Assembly (NCBI GenBank): GCA_018335615.1
Contig: JAGXRS010000425.1
Span: 1 to 9,476 of the forward strand
Reading direction: 5' to 3'
Length of the DNA: 9,476 nucleotides
Origin: Hydrogenophaga sp.
GTDB taxonomy: Bacteria > Pseudomonadota > Gammaproteobacteria > Burkholderiales > Burkholderiaceae_C
Below are positions 1 through 5,624 of the stretch, piece by piece. The stretch's first letter is position 1, and each line of letters opens with the position of its first letter. The notes under the pieces are model-generated. The model saw only the letters and a program-made list of their open reading frames with translations, ran no database searches and was not told where the DNA came from. Made by a program: the position numbers and the translations under genes.

Positions 1-2
1 TG

Positions 3-908
3 ACCTGGCAGATGGTCGAGAACTTCCTGGCCGGTGGCGCGGCGGTGAGCGTGCTGGCCCGCCAGCACGGCATCGGGCTCACGGTGGTGGACTGCGGCGT
101 GCGGCACGATTTCGCGCCCCGCCCGGGGCTGGTCCTCAACAAAATCGCCGCTGGCACGGCCGACGCGCTGGAAGGCCCGGCCATGAGCGCGGCCCAATGC
201 CGGGTGGCGCTGGCCAGCGGTGCGGCGCTGGTGCAAGACCTGCCAGGCAACGCCCTGCTGCTGGGCGAGATGGGCATTGGCAACACCTCGGCCGCGTCCC
301 TGCTGCTGTCGCGTCTGGCGGGGCTGGACATCACCGACTGCACCGGTGCCGGCACGGGACTGGACGCCGAAGCGGTGCAGCGCAAGATCGGCATCCTGCG
401 CCAGGTGCTCGCGCGCCACACGGAGGCCACCGACCCGCTGGCCGCGCTGGCCGCCTTTGGCGGTTTCGAGATCGCCACCATGGTGGGCTCGGTGCTGCAG
501 GCCGCGCAGGAGCGCCGCGTGATCGTGGTCGACGGCTTCATCGCCAGCTCGGCGGTGCTGGTGGCATCGGCGCTGCAGCCCGCCGTGCTGCAGCGCTGCG
601 TGTTCGCCCACCGCTCCGGCGAGCGCGGCCATGCGCTGATGCTCGCGTACCTGAAGGCTGAACCGCTGCTGGACCTGGGCCTGCGCCTGGGTGAAGGCTC
701 GGGCGCCGCGCTGGCCTGGCCGCTGCTGCAGAGCGCCTGCGCCATCCTGCGCGAGATGGCCAGTTTCGAGTCGGCGGGTGTGTCGCGGCAGGACGAAGGC
801 GACGCTGGCGCTTCTGCCAACGCGACCAACCCGGCCACCCACACCGTTCGGGCTGAGCCTGTCGAAGCCCTCGCGAGCCCGTCGACGGTCTCCGGGCAGA
901 AGGACTGA
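3..908 (+). CDS. cobT: Nicotinate-nucleotide-dimethylbenzimidazole phosphoribosyltransferase, 5'-truncated
   Basis: CobT transfers phosphoribose from nicotinate mononucleotide to 5,6-dimethylbenzimidazole, giving alpha-ribazole phosphate, the lower-ligand precursor of cobalamin; it acts in the cytoplasm. The frame is open to the left edge: codons for TWQ precede the first visible Met at 12, which sits inside the conserved QMVENFLAGGAA segment. The true start is therefore outside the window, and about 80-90 residues of a roughly 345-residue family are probably missing. Counting from the Met at 12, visible family blocks are GEMGIGNTSAASLL (85-98), FAHRSGERGHALML (198-211) and RLGEGSGAALAWPLL (225-239). 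E228 in GEGSGA matches the position of the catalytic glutamate known in Salmonella CobT. The usual C-terminus is FESAGVS (252-258). About 40 low-complexity residues follow, the last part encoded by a palindromic repeat. cobS begins 20 bases downstream. The family call is very secure; function of the tail is unknown. Confidence 0.96.
   Translation, partial: TWQMVENFLAGGAAVSVLARQHGIGLTVVDCGVRHDFAPRPGLVLNKIAAGTADALEGPAMSAAQCRVALASGAALVQDLPGNALLLGEMGIGNTSAASLLLSRLAGLDITDCTGAGTGLDAEAVQRKIGILRQVLARHTEATDPLAALAAFGGFEIATMVGSVLQAAQERRVIVVDGFIASSAVLVASALQPAVLQRCVFAHRSGERGHALMLAYLKAEPLLDLGLRLGEGSGAALAWPLLQSACAILREMASFESAGVSRQDEGDAGASANATNPATHTVRAEPVEALASPSTVSGQKD
844..903. repeat. Degenerate palindromic repeat of the Comamonadaceae 'TTCGGGCTGAGCCTGTCGAAG' type
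   Basis: The left arm (844-867) contains TTCGGGCTGAGCCTGTCGAA, which I recognise as the arm of a dispersed palindromic repeat frequent between genes in Comamonadaceae. The right arm (880-903) matches the reverse complement of the left arm at about 15 of 24 positions (TCGAC, CTC and other blocks kept), so it is decayed. The loop of 12 bases holds the perfect palindrome CTCGCGAG at its centre (870-877), on the same axis of symmetry as the arms. The element lies inside the cobT reading frame and encodes VRAEPVEALASPS; in another frame it reads PFGLSLSKP, the signature seen when such repeats are translated. Only one copy is present in this window. Confidence 0.75.
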
Positions 909-928
909 ACCACTGACAGAGGCCGAGC

Positions 929-1741
929 ATGACCGCTCTTCGCCATTTCCTCATCGCCGTCCAGTTCTTCACCCGCATTCCCGTCACCGGACGGTTGGCC
1001 GACTGGGTGGGTTTTAGCCCGGCCATGCTGCGCGCCAGCTCGGCGCACTTCCCTGGCGTGGGCTGGGTGGTGGGCGGCCTCACGGCTGGGGTGTTCTACG
1101 GCTGCATGCTGGCGCTACCGGCCCAGCCGGCCGCGCCCTGGGTGGCTGCGCTGGTCAGCACGGTGTTCGGTGTGCTGCTCACCGGCGCCTTCCATGAAGA
1201 TGGCCTGGCCGATCTGGTGGATGGACTGGGCGGGTCGCTGAACCGCGAGCGCGCACTGGACATCATGAAAGATTCCCGCGTGGGCACCTACGGCGCGCTG
1301 GCGCTGGTGCTGGGCGTGGGAGCCAAGGTGGCGCTGCTGGTGTTGCTGGCGCAGGCGGGTGGGGCGTGGCTGGCGGCGGTGGCGCTGTTCGCCGCACACG
1401 TCACCTCGCGGCTGATGCCGCTGTTCGTCATCCGCACGCTGGCGCATGTGGGGGACACACCGCAGTCCAAATCCAAGCCCCTGGCCGAAAGCATCTCCGG
1501 GGTCGCGCTGCTGAGCGGCCTGCTGTGGTGGGCGCTGGCGATGGCGCTGGTGTGGTGGCTGCTGCCGGGCGCCCCCTGGATACAGGCCGTGGCTGGTGCG
1601 CTGGTGGGCCTGGCGTGGATGTGGCGCCTGCTCAGACGCCGCCTGCAGGGTTTCACCGGCGACGGTCTGGGCGCCACGCAGCAGGTGAGCGAAGTGGGTT
1701 TTTATGTTGCGTTGGCGCTCTCGCTGCCGGCGGCCGCTTGA
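929..1741 (+). CDS. cobS: Adenosylcobinamide-GDP ribazoletransferase (cobalamin synthase)
   Basis: CobS joins adenosylcobinamide-GDP to alpha-ribazole (or its phosphate), completing the nucleotide loop of cobalamin; it is an integral inner-membrane enzyme. The 270-residue length is normal for the family. Conserved features are the N-terminal FFTRIPV (13-19), FPGVGWVVGG (41-50), the acidic GAFHEDGLADLVDGLGG motif (86-102), DSRVGTYG (115-122) and the C-terminal GFTGDGLGATQQVSE (241-255). Several hydrophobic stretches (about 43-63, 71-87, 123-143, 147-169, 190-212, 215-233) fit membrane helices. The ATG at 929 has an AGAGG Shine-Dalgarno 6 bases upstream (918-922) and follows the cobT stop by 20 bases. 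It ends 10 bases before the CobC-like gene, so the three are probably one operon. CobT supplies its alpha-ribazole substrate. Confidence 0.96.
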   Translation: MTALRHFLIAVQFFTRIPVTGRLADWVGFSPAMLRASSAHFPGVGWVVGGLTAGVFYGCMLALPAQPAAPWVAALVSTVFGVLLTGAFHEDGLADLVDGLGGSLNRERALDIMKDSRVGTYGALALVLGVGAKVALLVLLAQAGGAWLAAVALFAAHVTSRLMPLFVIRTLAHVGDTPQSKSKPLAESISGVALLSGLLWWALAMALVWWLLPGAPWIQAVAGALVGLAWMWRLLRRRLQGFTGDGLGATQQVSEVGFYVALALSLPAAA

Positions 1742-1751
1742 GGGAGTGTCG

Positions 1752-2324
1752 ATGAGGCTCTGGCTGTTGCGTCATGCACGCGTCGATCTGGCAGCGGGTC
1801 TGTGTTACGGCCAGAGCGACGTGCCCGCGCACGCCGCACACACAGCCGAGGCGGCCCGTGCCGCTGCGGCCATCCTGCCGCCGGGCCTGCCGGTGTGGGT
1901 CTCGGGCCTGGGGCGGGCGGGGCAGCTCGCCGAGGCCCTGCGCGACTTGCGGCCCGACCTGGGCGAGCCCGTCACCGATGCGCGTCTCAATGAGATGGAC
2001 TTTGGCGAGTGGGAGCTGACCCCGTGGAGTGTGATCCCGCGGGCCGCCTTCGACCGCTGGATGGCCGACTTTGCCGACCACCGCTTCGGCGGCCGTGAAA
2101 GCACCCAGGCCGTGATCGACCGCGTGGCGGCGGCGCTGGCCGACCTGCGGACCGGCGTTGGCCAGGACGCGCTGTGGATCACCCATGCTGGTGTGATCCG
2201 GGCGGTGCAATACGTCCTCACGCACGGCAGCTCGCGCATCCGCAACGCCCGCCAGTGGCCCGCCGAAGCCCCTGCGCCCGGCGGCCTGGTCTGCCTGTCG
2301 CTGTCACTGCCGTTGTCAGCGTAG
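1752..2324 (+). CDS. cobC: Histidine phosphatase family protein, probable alpha-ribazole phosphatase (CobC-like)
   Basis: This 190-residue cytoplasmic protein belongs to the histidine phosphatase (phosphoglycerate mutase-like) superfamily. Beside cobT and cobS it most likely removes the phosphate from alpha-ribazole phosphate or from adenosylcobalamin phosphate. The phospho-acceptor is H8 in LLRHARVD; the LCYGQSDVP segment (17-25) is typical of CobC-type members. E81 in LNEMDFGEWE and H145 in WITHAGVIRAV complete the active site. The usual SSPLxR motif reads VSGLGRAGQLAEAL here, with the serine and R55 kept but the proline lost. I chose the ATG at 1752, not the in-frame ATG at 1704 inside cobS, because the protein then begins right at the family N-terminus MRLWLLRHA and has a GAGGGA Shine-Dalgarno 6 bases upstream. 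The superfamily is certain; the substrate is inferred from context. Confidence 0.9.
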   Translation: MRLWLLRHARVDLAAGLCYGQSDVPAHAAHTAEAARAAAAILPPGLPVWVSGLGRAGQLAEALRDLRPDLGEPVTDARLNEMDFGEWELTPWSVIPRAAFDRWMADFADHRFGGRESTQAVIDRVAAALADLRTGVGQDALWITHAGVIRAVQYVLTHGSSRIRNARQWPAEAPAPGGLVCLSLSLPLSA

Positions 2325-2334
2325 CCGTGACAGC
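2300..2334. repeat. Perfect 8-bp inverted repeat across the end of the cobC-like gene
   Basis: GCTGTCAC (2300-2307) and GTGACAGC (2327-2334) are perfect inverted copies separated by 19 bases, and the loop contains the stop codon TAG (2322-2324). The surrounding bases are themselves rich in CTGTC/TGTCA repeats, encoding the C-terminal LSLSLPLSA. No T-run follows, so this is not a classical intrinsic terminator. It could be a weak 3' hairpin of the cobalamin operon transcript, a protein-binding site, or chance in repetitive sequence. Confidence 0.35.
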
Positions 2335-2370
2335 TGCCGTGGATCTTGGCGCGTGCGGCACACTATTCAC

Positions 2371-3666
2371 ATGAGCACCTCGACCTTGCGCACTCCGTAC
2401 AGCCTGGCGCACATGAAAGCGCTGGCCCTCGGCCTGCTGGTTCTGGCTGGCGTGGTCTACGTGGTCGCTACGGTGATGACGCCGCGCCACCTGGCCTGGG
2501 GCTATGTGGCCTCAGCCGCCGAAGCCGCCATGATCGGCGCCCTGGCCGACTGGTTTGCCGTGGTGGCGCTGTTCCGCCACCCCATGGGCCTGCCCATTCC
2601 CCACACCGCCATCATCGTGGCCAACAAAGACCGCCTGGGCGCGCAACTGGCGCGCTTCCTGGGCGAGCATTTCCTGACGCGAGCGCATGTGCAGCCGGTG
2701 CTGGAGCGCTGGGACATGGCCAGCCAGCTCGGGCACTGGCTGTCCCGGCCCGAGTCGGCGCAACGCGTCGGCCAGTGGCTGCAGCAGGCCACACCCGCCG
2801 TGCTCGGCGCGCTGGACCAGACGCCTGTGCGGCAGTGGGTGGCGCAGCTGGCGCAGCGCCTGTTGCGCGGGCTGGACCTGTCCACGCTGGGCGGCCAGGC
2901 GCTGTCGGCTCTGACGGCCAACGGCCACCACCAGCAGTGGCTGGACGGCCTGCTGCGCCAGATGGCGCAATGGGCGGGGCAGGAATCGGTGCAGGAACGT
3001 CTGACCGACGCCATCGCCCGCGAACTGAAGGAACTGAAATACGTGGGCCTGGACCAGATGGCCGCGCGGCTGGCCACACGCAAGCTGGTGTCGGCCCTCA
3101 CGCGCACGCTGGGCGACGTGGCCGACGATCCCAACCACGAACTGCGTCACCGTTTCGATGCCTGGATGTTCGATGCCATCGAACGCCTGCAGCACGACGA
3201 GGCATGGAAGGCCCGCGTCACGCAGTGGCGCGACACCTGGCTCGACCAGCCGCACTGGGCCGGCCCGGTGGAGGCCTGGTGGCACGAACTCATGGAGCGA
3301 CTGCGCGCCGAGGCGCTGAACCCGGACACCCTTCTCGCCGACCGCATCGCCACGGTGGTGCAGTCGGCCGGCCAGCACCTGCTGGGGGACGCCGAGCTGC
3401 GGGCCTGGCTCAACGCCCAGGCGCAGCAGGCGCTGCTGGGCGTGCTCGACGGCAGCCGCGACACCCTGGTCGGCTTCGTGGCGCAGCGCGTGCAGGCCTG
3501 GGATGCGCAGGACATGAGTCGCGTGCTGGAACAGAACATCGGCCGCGACCTGCAGTTCATCCGCATCAACGGCACGCTGGTGGGCGCGCTGGTGGGCCTG
3601 GTGCTGCACGGGCTGACCCATGCGGCCCTGTCAGTGCCGGCGGTGCAGCGCTGGATGGGCGGCTGA
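2371..3666 (+). CDS. DUF445 family membrane protein (YjiN-like)
   Basis: This 431-residue protein belongs to the DUF445 family, which includes E. coli YjiN and has no firmly established biochemical role. The N-terminus carries a hydrophobic helix (about 17-37) and then the hallmark segment AAEAAMIGALADWFAVVALFRHP (about 49-71), followed by GLPIPHTAIIVANKDRLG (73-90). The long middle is charged, helical and Trp-rich. The C-terminus ends with the family signature FIRINGTLVGALVGLVLHGL (about 396-415), a second membrane segment, so both ends are probably anchored in the inner membrane around a large soluble body. The ATG at 2371 is preferred; an in-frame GTG at 2353 would add six residues (MRHTIH). 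Neither has a clear Shine-Dalgarno. It lies 46 bases after the cobC-like gene and may be a separate unit. The family is certain, the function unknown. Confidence 0.92.
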   Translation: MSTSTLRTPYSLAHMKALALGLLVLAGVVYVVATVMTPRHLAWGYVASAAEAAMIGALADWFAVVALFRHPMGLPIPHTAIIVANKDRLGAQLARFLGEHFLTRAHVQPVLERWDMASQLGHWLSRPESAQRVGQWLQQATPAVLGALDQTPVRQWVAQLAQRLLRGLDLSTLGGQALSALTANGHHQQWLDGLLRQMAQWAGQESVQERLTDAIARELKELKYVGLDQMAARLATRKLVSALTRTLGDVADDPNHELRHRFDAWMFDAIERLQHDEAWKARVTQWRDTWLDQPHWAGPVEAWWHELMERLRAEALNPDTLLADRIATVVQSAGQHLLGDAELRAWLNAQAQQALLGVLDGSRDTLVGFVAQRVQAWDAQDMSRVLEQNIGRDLQFIRINGTLVGALVGLVLHGLTHAALSVPAVQRWMGG

Positions 3667-3670
3667 GCGA

Positions 3671-4306
3671 TCATCCCGGCGTCTTGGCCTTGTAGGCGCA
3701 GTACGCCGACACCGCGCACTGCGGGCACAGCGGTTTGCGCGCCTGGCACACGTAGCGCCCCAGCAGGATCAGCCAGTGGTGCGAATCCACGGCGTAGGCC
3801 GGCGGCACGCGCTTCATCAGCTGCAGCTCCACTGCCAGCGGCGACTTGCCGGGCGCGAGGCCGGTGCGGTTGCTGACGCGGAAAATGTGCGTGTCCACCG
3901 CCATGGTGGGCTGGCCGAAGGCCACGTTGAGCACCACGTTGGCGGTCTTGCGGCCCACGCCGGGCAGCGCTTCCAGCGCCTCGCGTGTGCGCGGCACCTC
4001 GCCGCCGTGCTGCTCCACCAGCATCTGGCAGGTCTGCAGCAGGTGGCGGGCCTTGCTGCGGTACAGGCCGATGGTCTTGATGTAACCCTCCAGGCCTTCA
4101 AGCCCCAGCGCCAGGATCTTCTGCGGCGTGTTCGCCACCGGGAACAGCCGGCGCGTGGCCTTGTTCACCCCCACGTCGGTCGCCTGCGCCGAGAGCAGCA
4201 CAGCCGCCAGCAGTTCGAACACGCTGGTGTATGCCAGTTCGGTCTGCGGGTGCGGGTTGGCGGCTTGCAGGGTGGCGAAAAAGGCCTCGATCTGACGTGT
4301 CTTCAT
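3671..4306 (-). CDS. nth: Endonuclease III (DNA glycosylase/AP lyase)
   Basis: Nth removes oxidised pyrimidines from DNA and cuts the abasic site by beta-elimination, starting base excision repair. The 211 residues match the E. coli enzyme in length and numbering. The helix-hairpin-helix LPGVGRKTANVVL (114-126) carries the catalytic lysine K120, and D138 in VDTHIFRV is the second catalytic residue. The [4Fe-4S] cluster ligands C187, C194, C197 and C203 have the exact C-x6-C-x2-C-x5-C spacing. LLSAQATD (37-44) is another family block. The ATG at 4306 has a GGGAGA Shine-Dalgarno (4315-4320 on the complementary strand) 8 bases upstream. Its stop is 4 bases from that of the DUF445 gene, tail to tail, with no room for separate terminators. 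It is divergent from the binding-protein gene across 86 bases. All key residues are intact, so activity is expected. Confidence 0.97.
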   Translation of the reverse strand: MKTRQIEAFFATLQAANPHPQTELAYTSVFELLAAVLLSAQATDVGVNKATRRLFPVANTPQKILALGLEGLEGYIKTIGLYRSKARHLLQTCQMLVEQHGGEVPRTREALEALPGVGRKTANVVLNVAFGQPTMAVDTHIFRVSNRTGLAPGKSPLAVELQLMKRVPPAYAVDSHHWLILLGRYVCQARKPLCPQCAVSAYCAYKAKTPG

Positions 4307-4340
4307 TCAAACATTCTCCCATGCACACTTCCAGTCGTGC

Positions 4341-4368
4341 TTGTGTCGATGTAAGCTGATCGTGTTAT
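4341..4368 (+). promoter_or_regulatory. Candidate promoter for the binding-protein gene
   Basis: In the 86-base gap between the divergent nth and the binding-protein gene, TTGTGT (4341-4346) and TGTTAT (4363-4368) have 16-base spacing and resemble -35 and -10 boxes (4 of 6 matches each to the sigma-70 consensus). The region is clearly more AT-rich than the coding DNA around it. A start about 7 bases after 4368 would give a leader of about 17 bases containing the Shine-Dalgarno. Visual match only. Confidence 0.4.
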
Positions 4369-4380
4369 CACCTTTTTATT

Positions 4381-4388
4381 AAAGGAGG
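4381..4388 (+). promoter_or_regulatory. Strong Shine-Dalgarno site of the binding-protein gene
   Basis: AAAGGAGG ends 4 bases before the ATG at 4393. It is the strongest ribosome-binding site in the window and fixes this start. It suggests a high translation rate, as expected for an abundant periplasmic binding protein. Most other genes after this point show no recognisable site. Confidence 0.85.
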
Positions 4389-4392
4389 CACC

Positions 4393-5511
4393 ATGCGCAC
4401 CATTCGATCCTTGTGGGTTGTGGCTTTGCTGGCGGTTGGCAGCGCACCGTCGGGCTGGGCGCAAGAGAAATGGGTCATTGGCCAGTCGGCGCCGCTCAGC
4501 GGGAGCAACGCGCCCTTTGGGCAGGACATCCAGCGCGGCGCGGCGGCCTGGTTTGCGCAGGTCAATGCGCGCGGGGGTGTGCAGGGGCGGCCCATCGAGC
4601 TGCAGACGCTGGACGACAAGAACGACCGCCAGCAGGCCGGTGCCAACGCCACCACGCTGCTGGCCAACCGCGACCTGCTCGCGCTGTTCGGCTTCGCATC
4701 GGCCACGCTGAGCCTGGACGCCCTTCCCCAGGCCGAGAAGCAACGCGTGCCCTTCTTTGCGCCGTTCTCGGGTGCGAACCCGGTGCGCGGCAAGAGCCCC
4801 GTGCTGTTCACCGTGCGTGCCTCGTATGGTGAAGAAATGGAGAAGATGCTGAATTTCTGGACCAGCCTCGGCCTCAAGCGGGTGAGCGTGGTGCATTACG
4901 ACGACGAGGTCGGCCAGCAGAACCTGGCCGTGGTGGCCCAGTACCTGAAGCGGATCAACCTGGAGCCGCAGGCGCTGTCGCTCAAGCGCAACGTGGTGGT
5001 GGGCAAGGCCGAGGCCGACCAGCTGGTCGCCCAGCAACCCGACGTGATCATCAACACCGTGCTGTCGGGCGCGGCCGCCGCGTTGCAGAAAGATCTGGTG
5101 GGCCGGGGGCGTGTGGTGCCCATGTCCAGCCTGTCGTTTGTGGGAGCTGACCAGTTCATCGCCGCCGCCGGGCCAGCCAGTGCCGGCGTCTCCATCAGCC
5201 AGGTGGTGCCCCATCCGGGTTCGTTCCAGCCGGCGGTGCGGGACTGCGCCCGGGCGCTGGAGGCGGCGGGCAGCAAGACCCCCATGAACTCCACCGAACT
5301 CGAAGCCTGCCTGGCCGCTCGCGTGCTGACCGAGGGCATTCGCCGCATCCAGGGGCCGGTGAACCCGCAGTCGCTGTTGCAGTCGCTCACCAACCTGGGC
5401 AGCCTTGACCTCGGCGGTTACCGGGTCAGCTTTGCGCCGGGCGCGCTGCACGGCAGCAAATTCGTGGAACTGGGCATGGTCACGCGAGAAGGCCGCCTCG
5501 TCAGCCGCTGA
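4393..5511 (+). CDS. ABC transporter substrate-binding protein, branched-chain amino acid (LivK-like) family
   Basis: A 372-residue periplasmic binding protein of the type 1 fold (Peripla_BP_6/LivK-like). Such proteins bind amino acids, amides or small aromatic compounds and pass them to an ABC importer. A Sec signal peptide is clear: MRTIR, a hydrophobic core to about residue 18, then GWA|QE with likely cleavage after A23. The mature protein opens with WVIGQSAPLSGSNAPFGQDI (27-46), then GAAAWFAQVNARGGVQGRPI (49-68) and LDDKND (73-78), all typical of the family. C285 and C306 could form a disulphide; there is no lipobox cysteine, so it should be soluble. No permease or ATPase gene lies nearby, so it is an orphan that must share an importer or serve a sensory role. 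The ligand cannot be told from sequence. A strong GC hairpin lies 19 bases after its stop. Confidence 0.9.
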   Translation: MRTIRSLWVVALLAVGSAPSGWAQEKWVIGQSAPLSGSNAPFGQDIQRGAAAWFAQVNARGGVQGRPIELQTLDDKNDRQQAGANATTLLANRDLLALFGFASATLSLDALPQAEKQRVPFFAPFSGANPVRGKSPVLFTVRASYGEEMEKMLNFWTSLGLKRVSVVHYDDEVGQQNLAVVAQYLKRINLEPQALSLKRNVVVGKAEADQLVAQQPDVIINTVLSGAAAALQKDLVGRGRVVPMSSLSFVGADQFIAAAGPASAGVSISQVVPHPGSFQPAVRDCARALEAAGSKTPMNSTELEACLAARVLTEGIRRIQGPVNPQSLLQSLTNLGSLDLGGYRVSFAPGALHGSKFVELGMVTREGRLVSR

Positions 5512-5530
5512 GGACCCGCCACAGCGCGGG

Positions 5531-5572
5531 GCGCTCGCGCGGGCCCGCGCGGGTGCGCCCGCTGGCCGGGCG
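5531..5572 (+). terminator. Strong GC hairpin pair after the binding-protein gene
   Basis: The perfect 16-base palindrome CGCGCGGGCCCGCGCG (5536-5551) extends outward to 5531/5556 with two G-U pairs, giving an RNA stem of about 11 pairs with a GGCC loop. A second stem follows: CGCCCG (5556-5561) with CGGGCG (5567-5572) around a 5-base loop; the two stems share base 5556. The position, 19 bases after the stop and just ahead of the promoter-like TACCAT, fits transcript 3'-end formation or protection from exonucleases. No T-run follows at once, so classical intrinsic termination is uncertain. Confidence 0.45.
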
Positions 5573-5575
5573 GCA

Positions 5576-5589
5576 GGCGCTACCATCGC
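5576..5589 (+). promoter_or_regulatory. Candidate -10 region of the aminotransferase gene
   Basis: GGCGCTACCATCGC contains TACCAT (5581-5586), a -10-like box. The same 14 bases occur ahead of the DUF3820 gene (8104-8117). A transcript starting about 7 bases later would have a leader of about 30 bases to the ATG at 5625. No good -35 box is visible. Confidence 0.45.
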
Positions 5590-5624
5590 AGGCTGTTTCT
5601 TCATTGCGCCCGGAGCCCACCGCC

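Noticed and set aside
2512..3621. A 369-codon open frame on the minus strand
   Set aside because: Antisense shadow of the DUF445 gene with His/Gln/Arg-rich composition and no recognisable motif.
2346..3695. A 449-codon open frame on the + strand
   Set aside because: It overlaps the DUF445 gene in another frame, is dominated by Arg, Gly, Ala and Pro, and shows no domain; the DUF445 frame carries clear family signatures.
4357..4370. TGAT-N6-ATCA inverted repeat in the nth/binding-protein gap as a regulator site
   Set aside because: Half-sites of four bases are too short to support an operator, though the site overlaps the proposed -10 box.
4303..5604. A 433-codon open frame on the minus strand
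   Set aside because: It is antisense to the well-supported binding-protein gene, and its product is rich in His, Gln, Arg and Ala without any family motif, as expected for a shadow frame in high-GC DNA.
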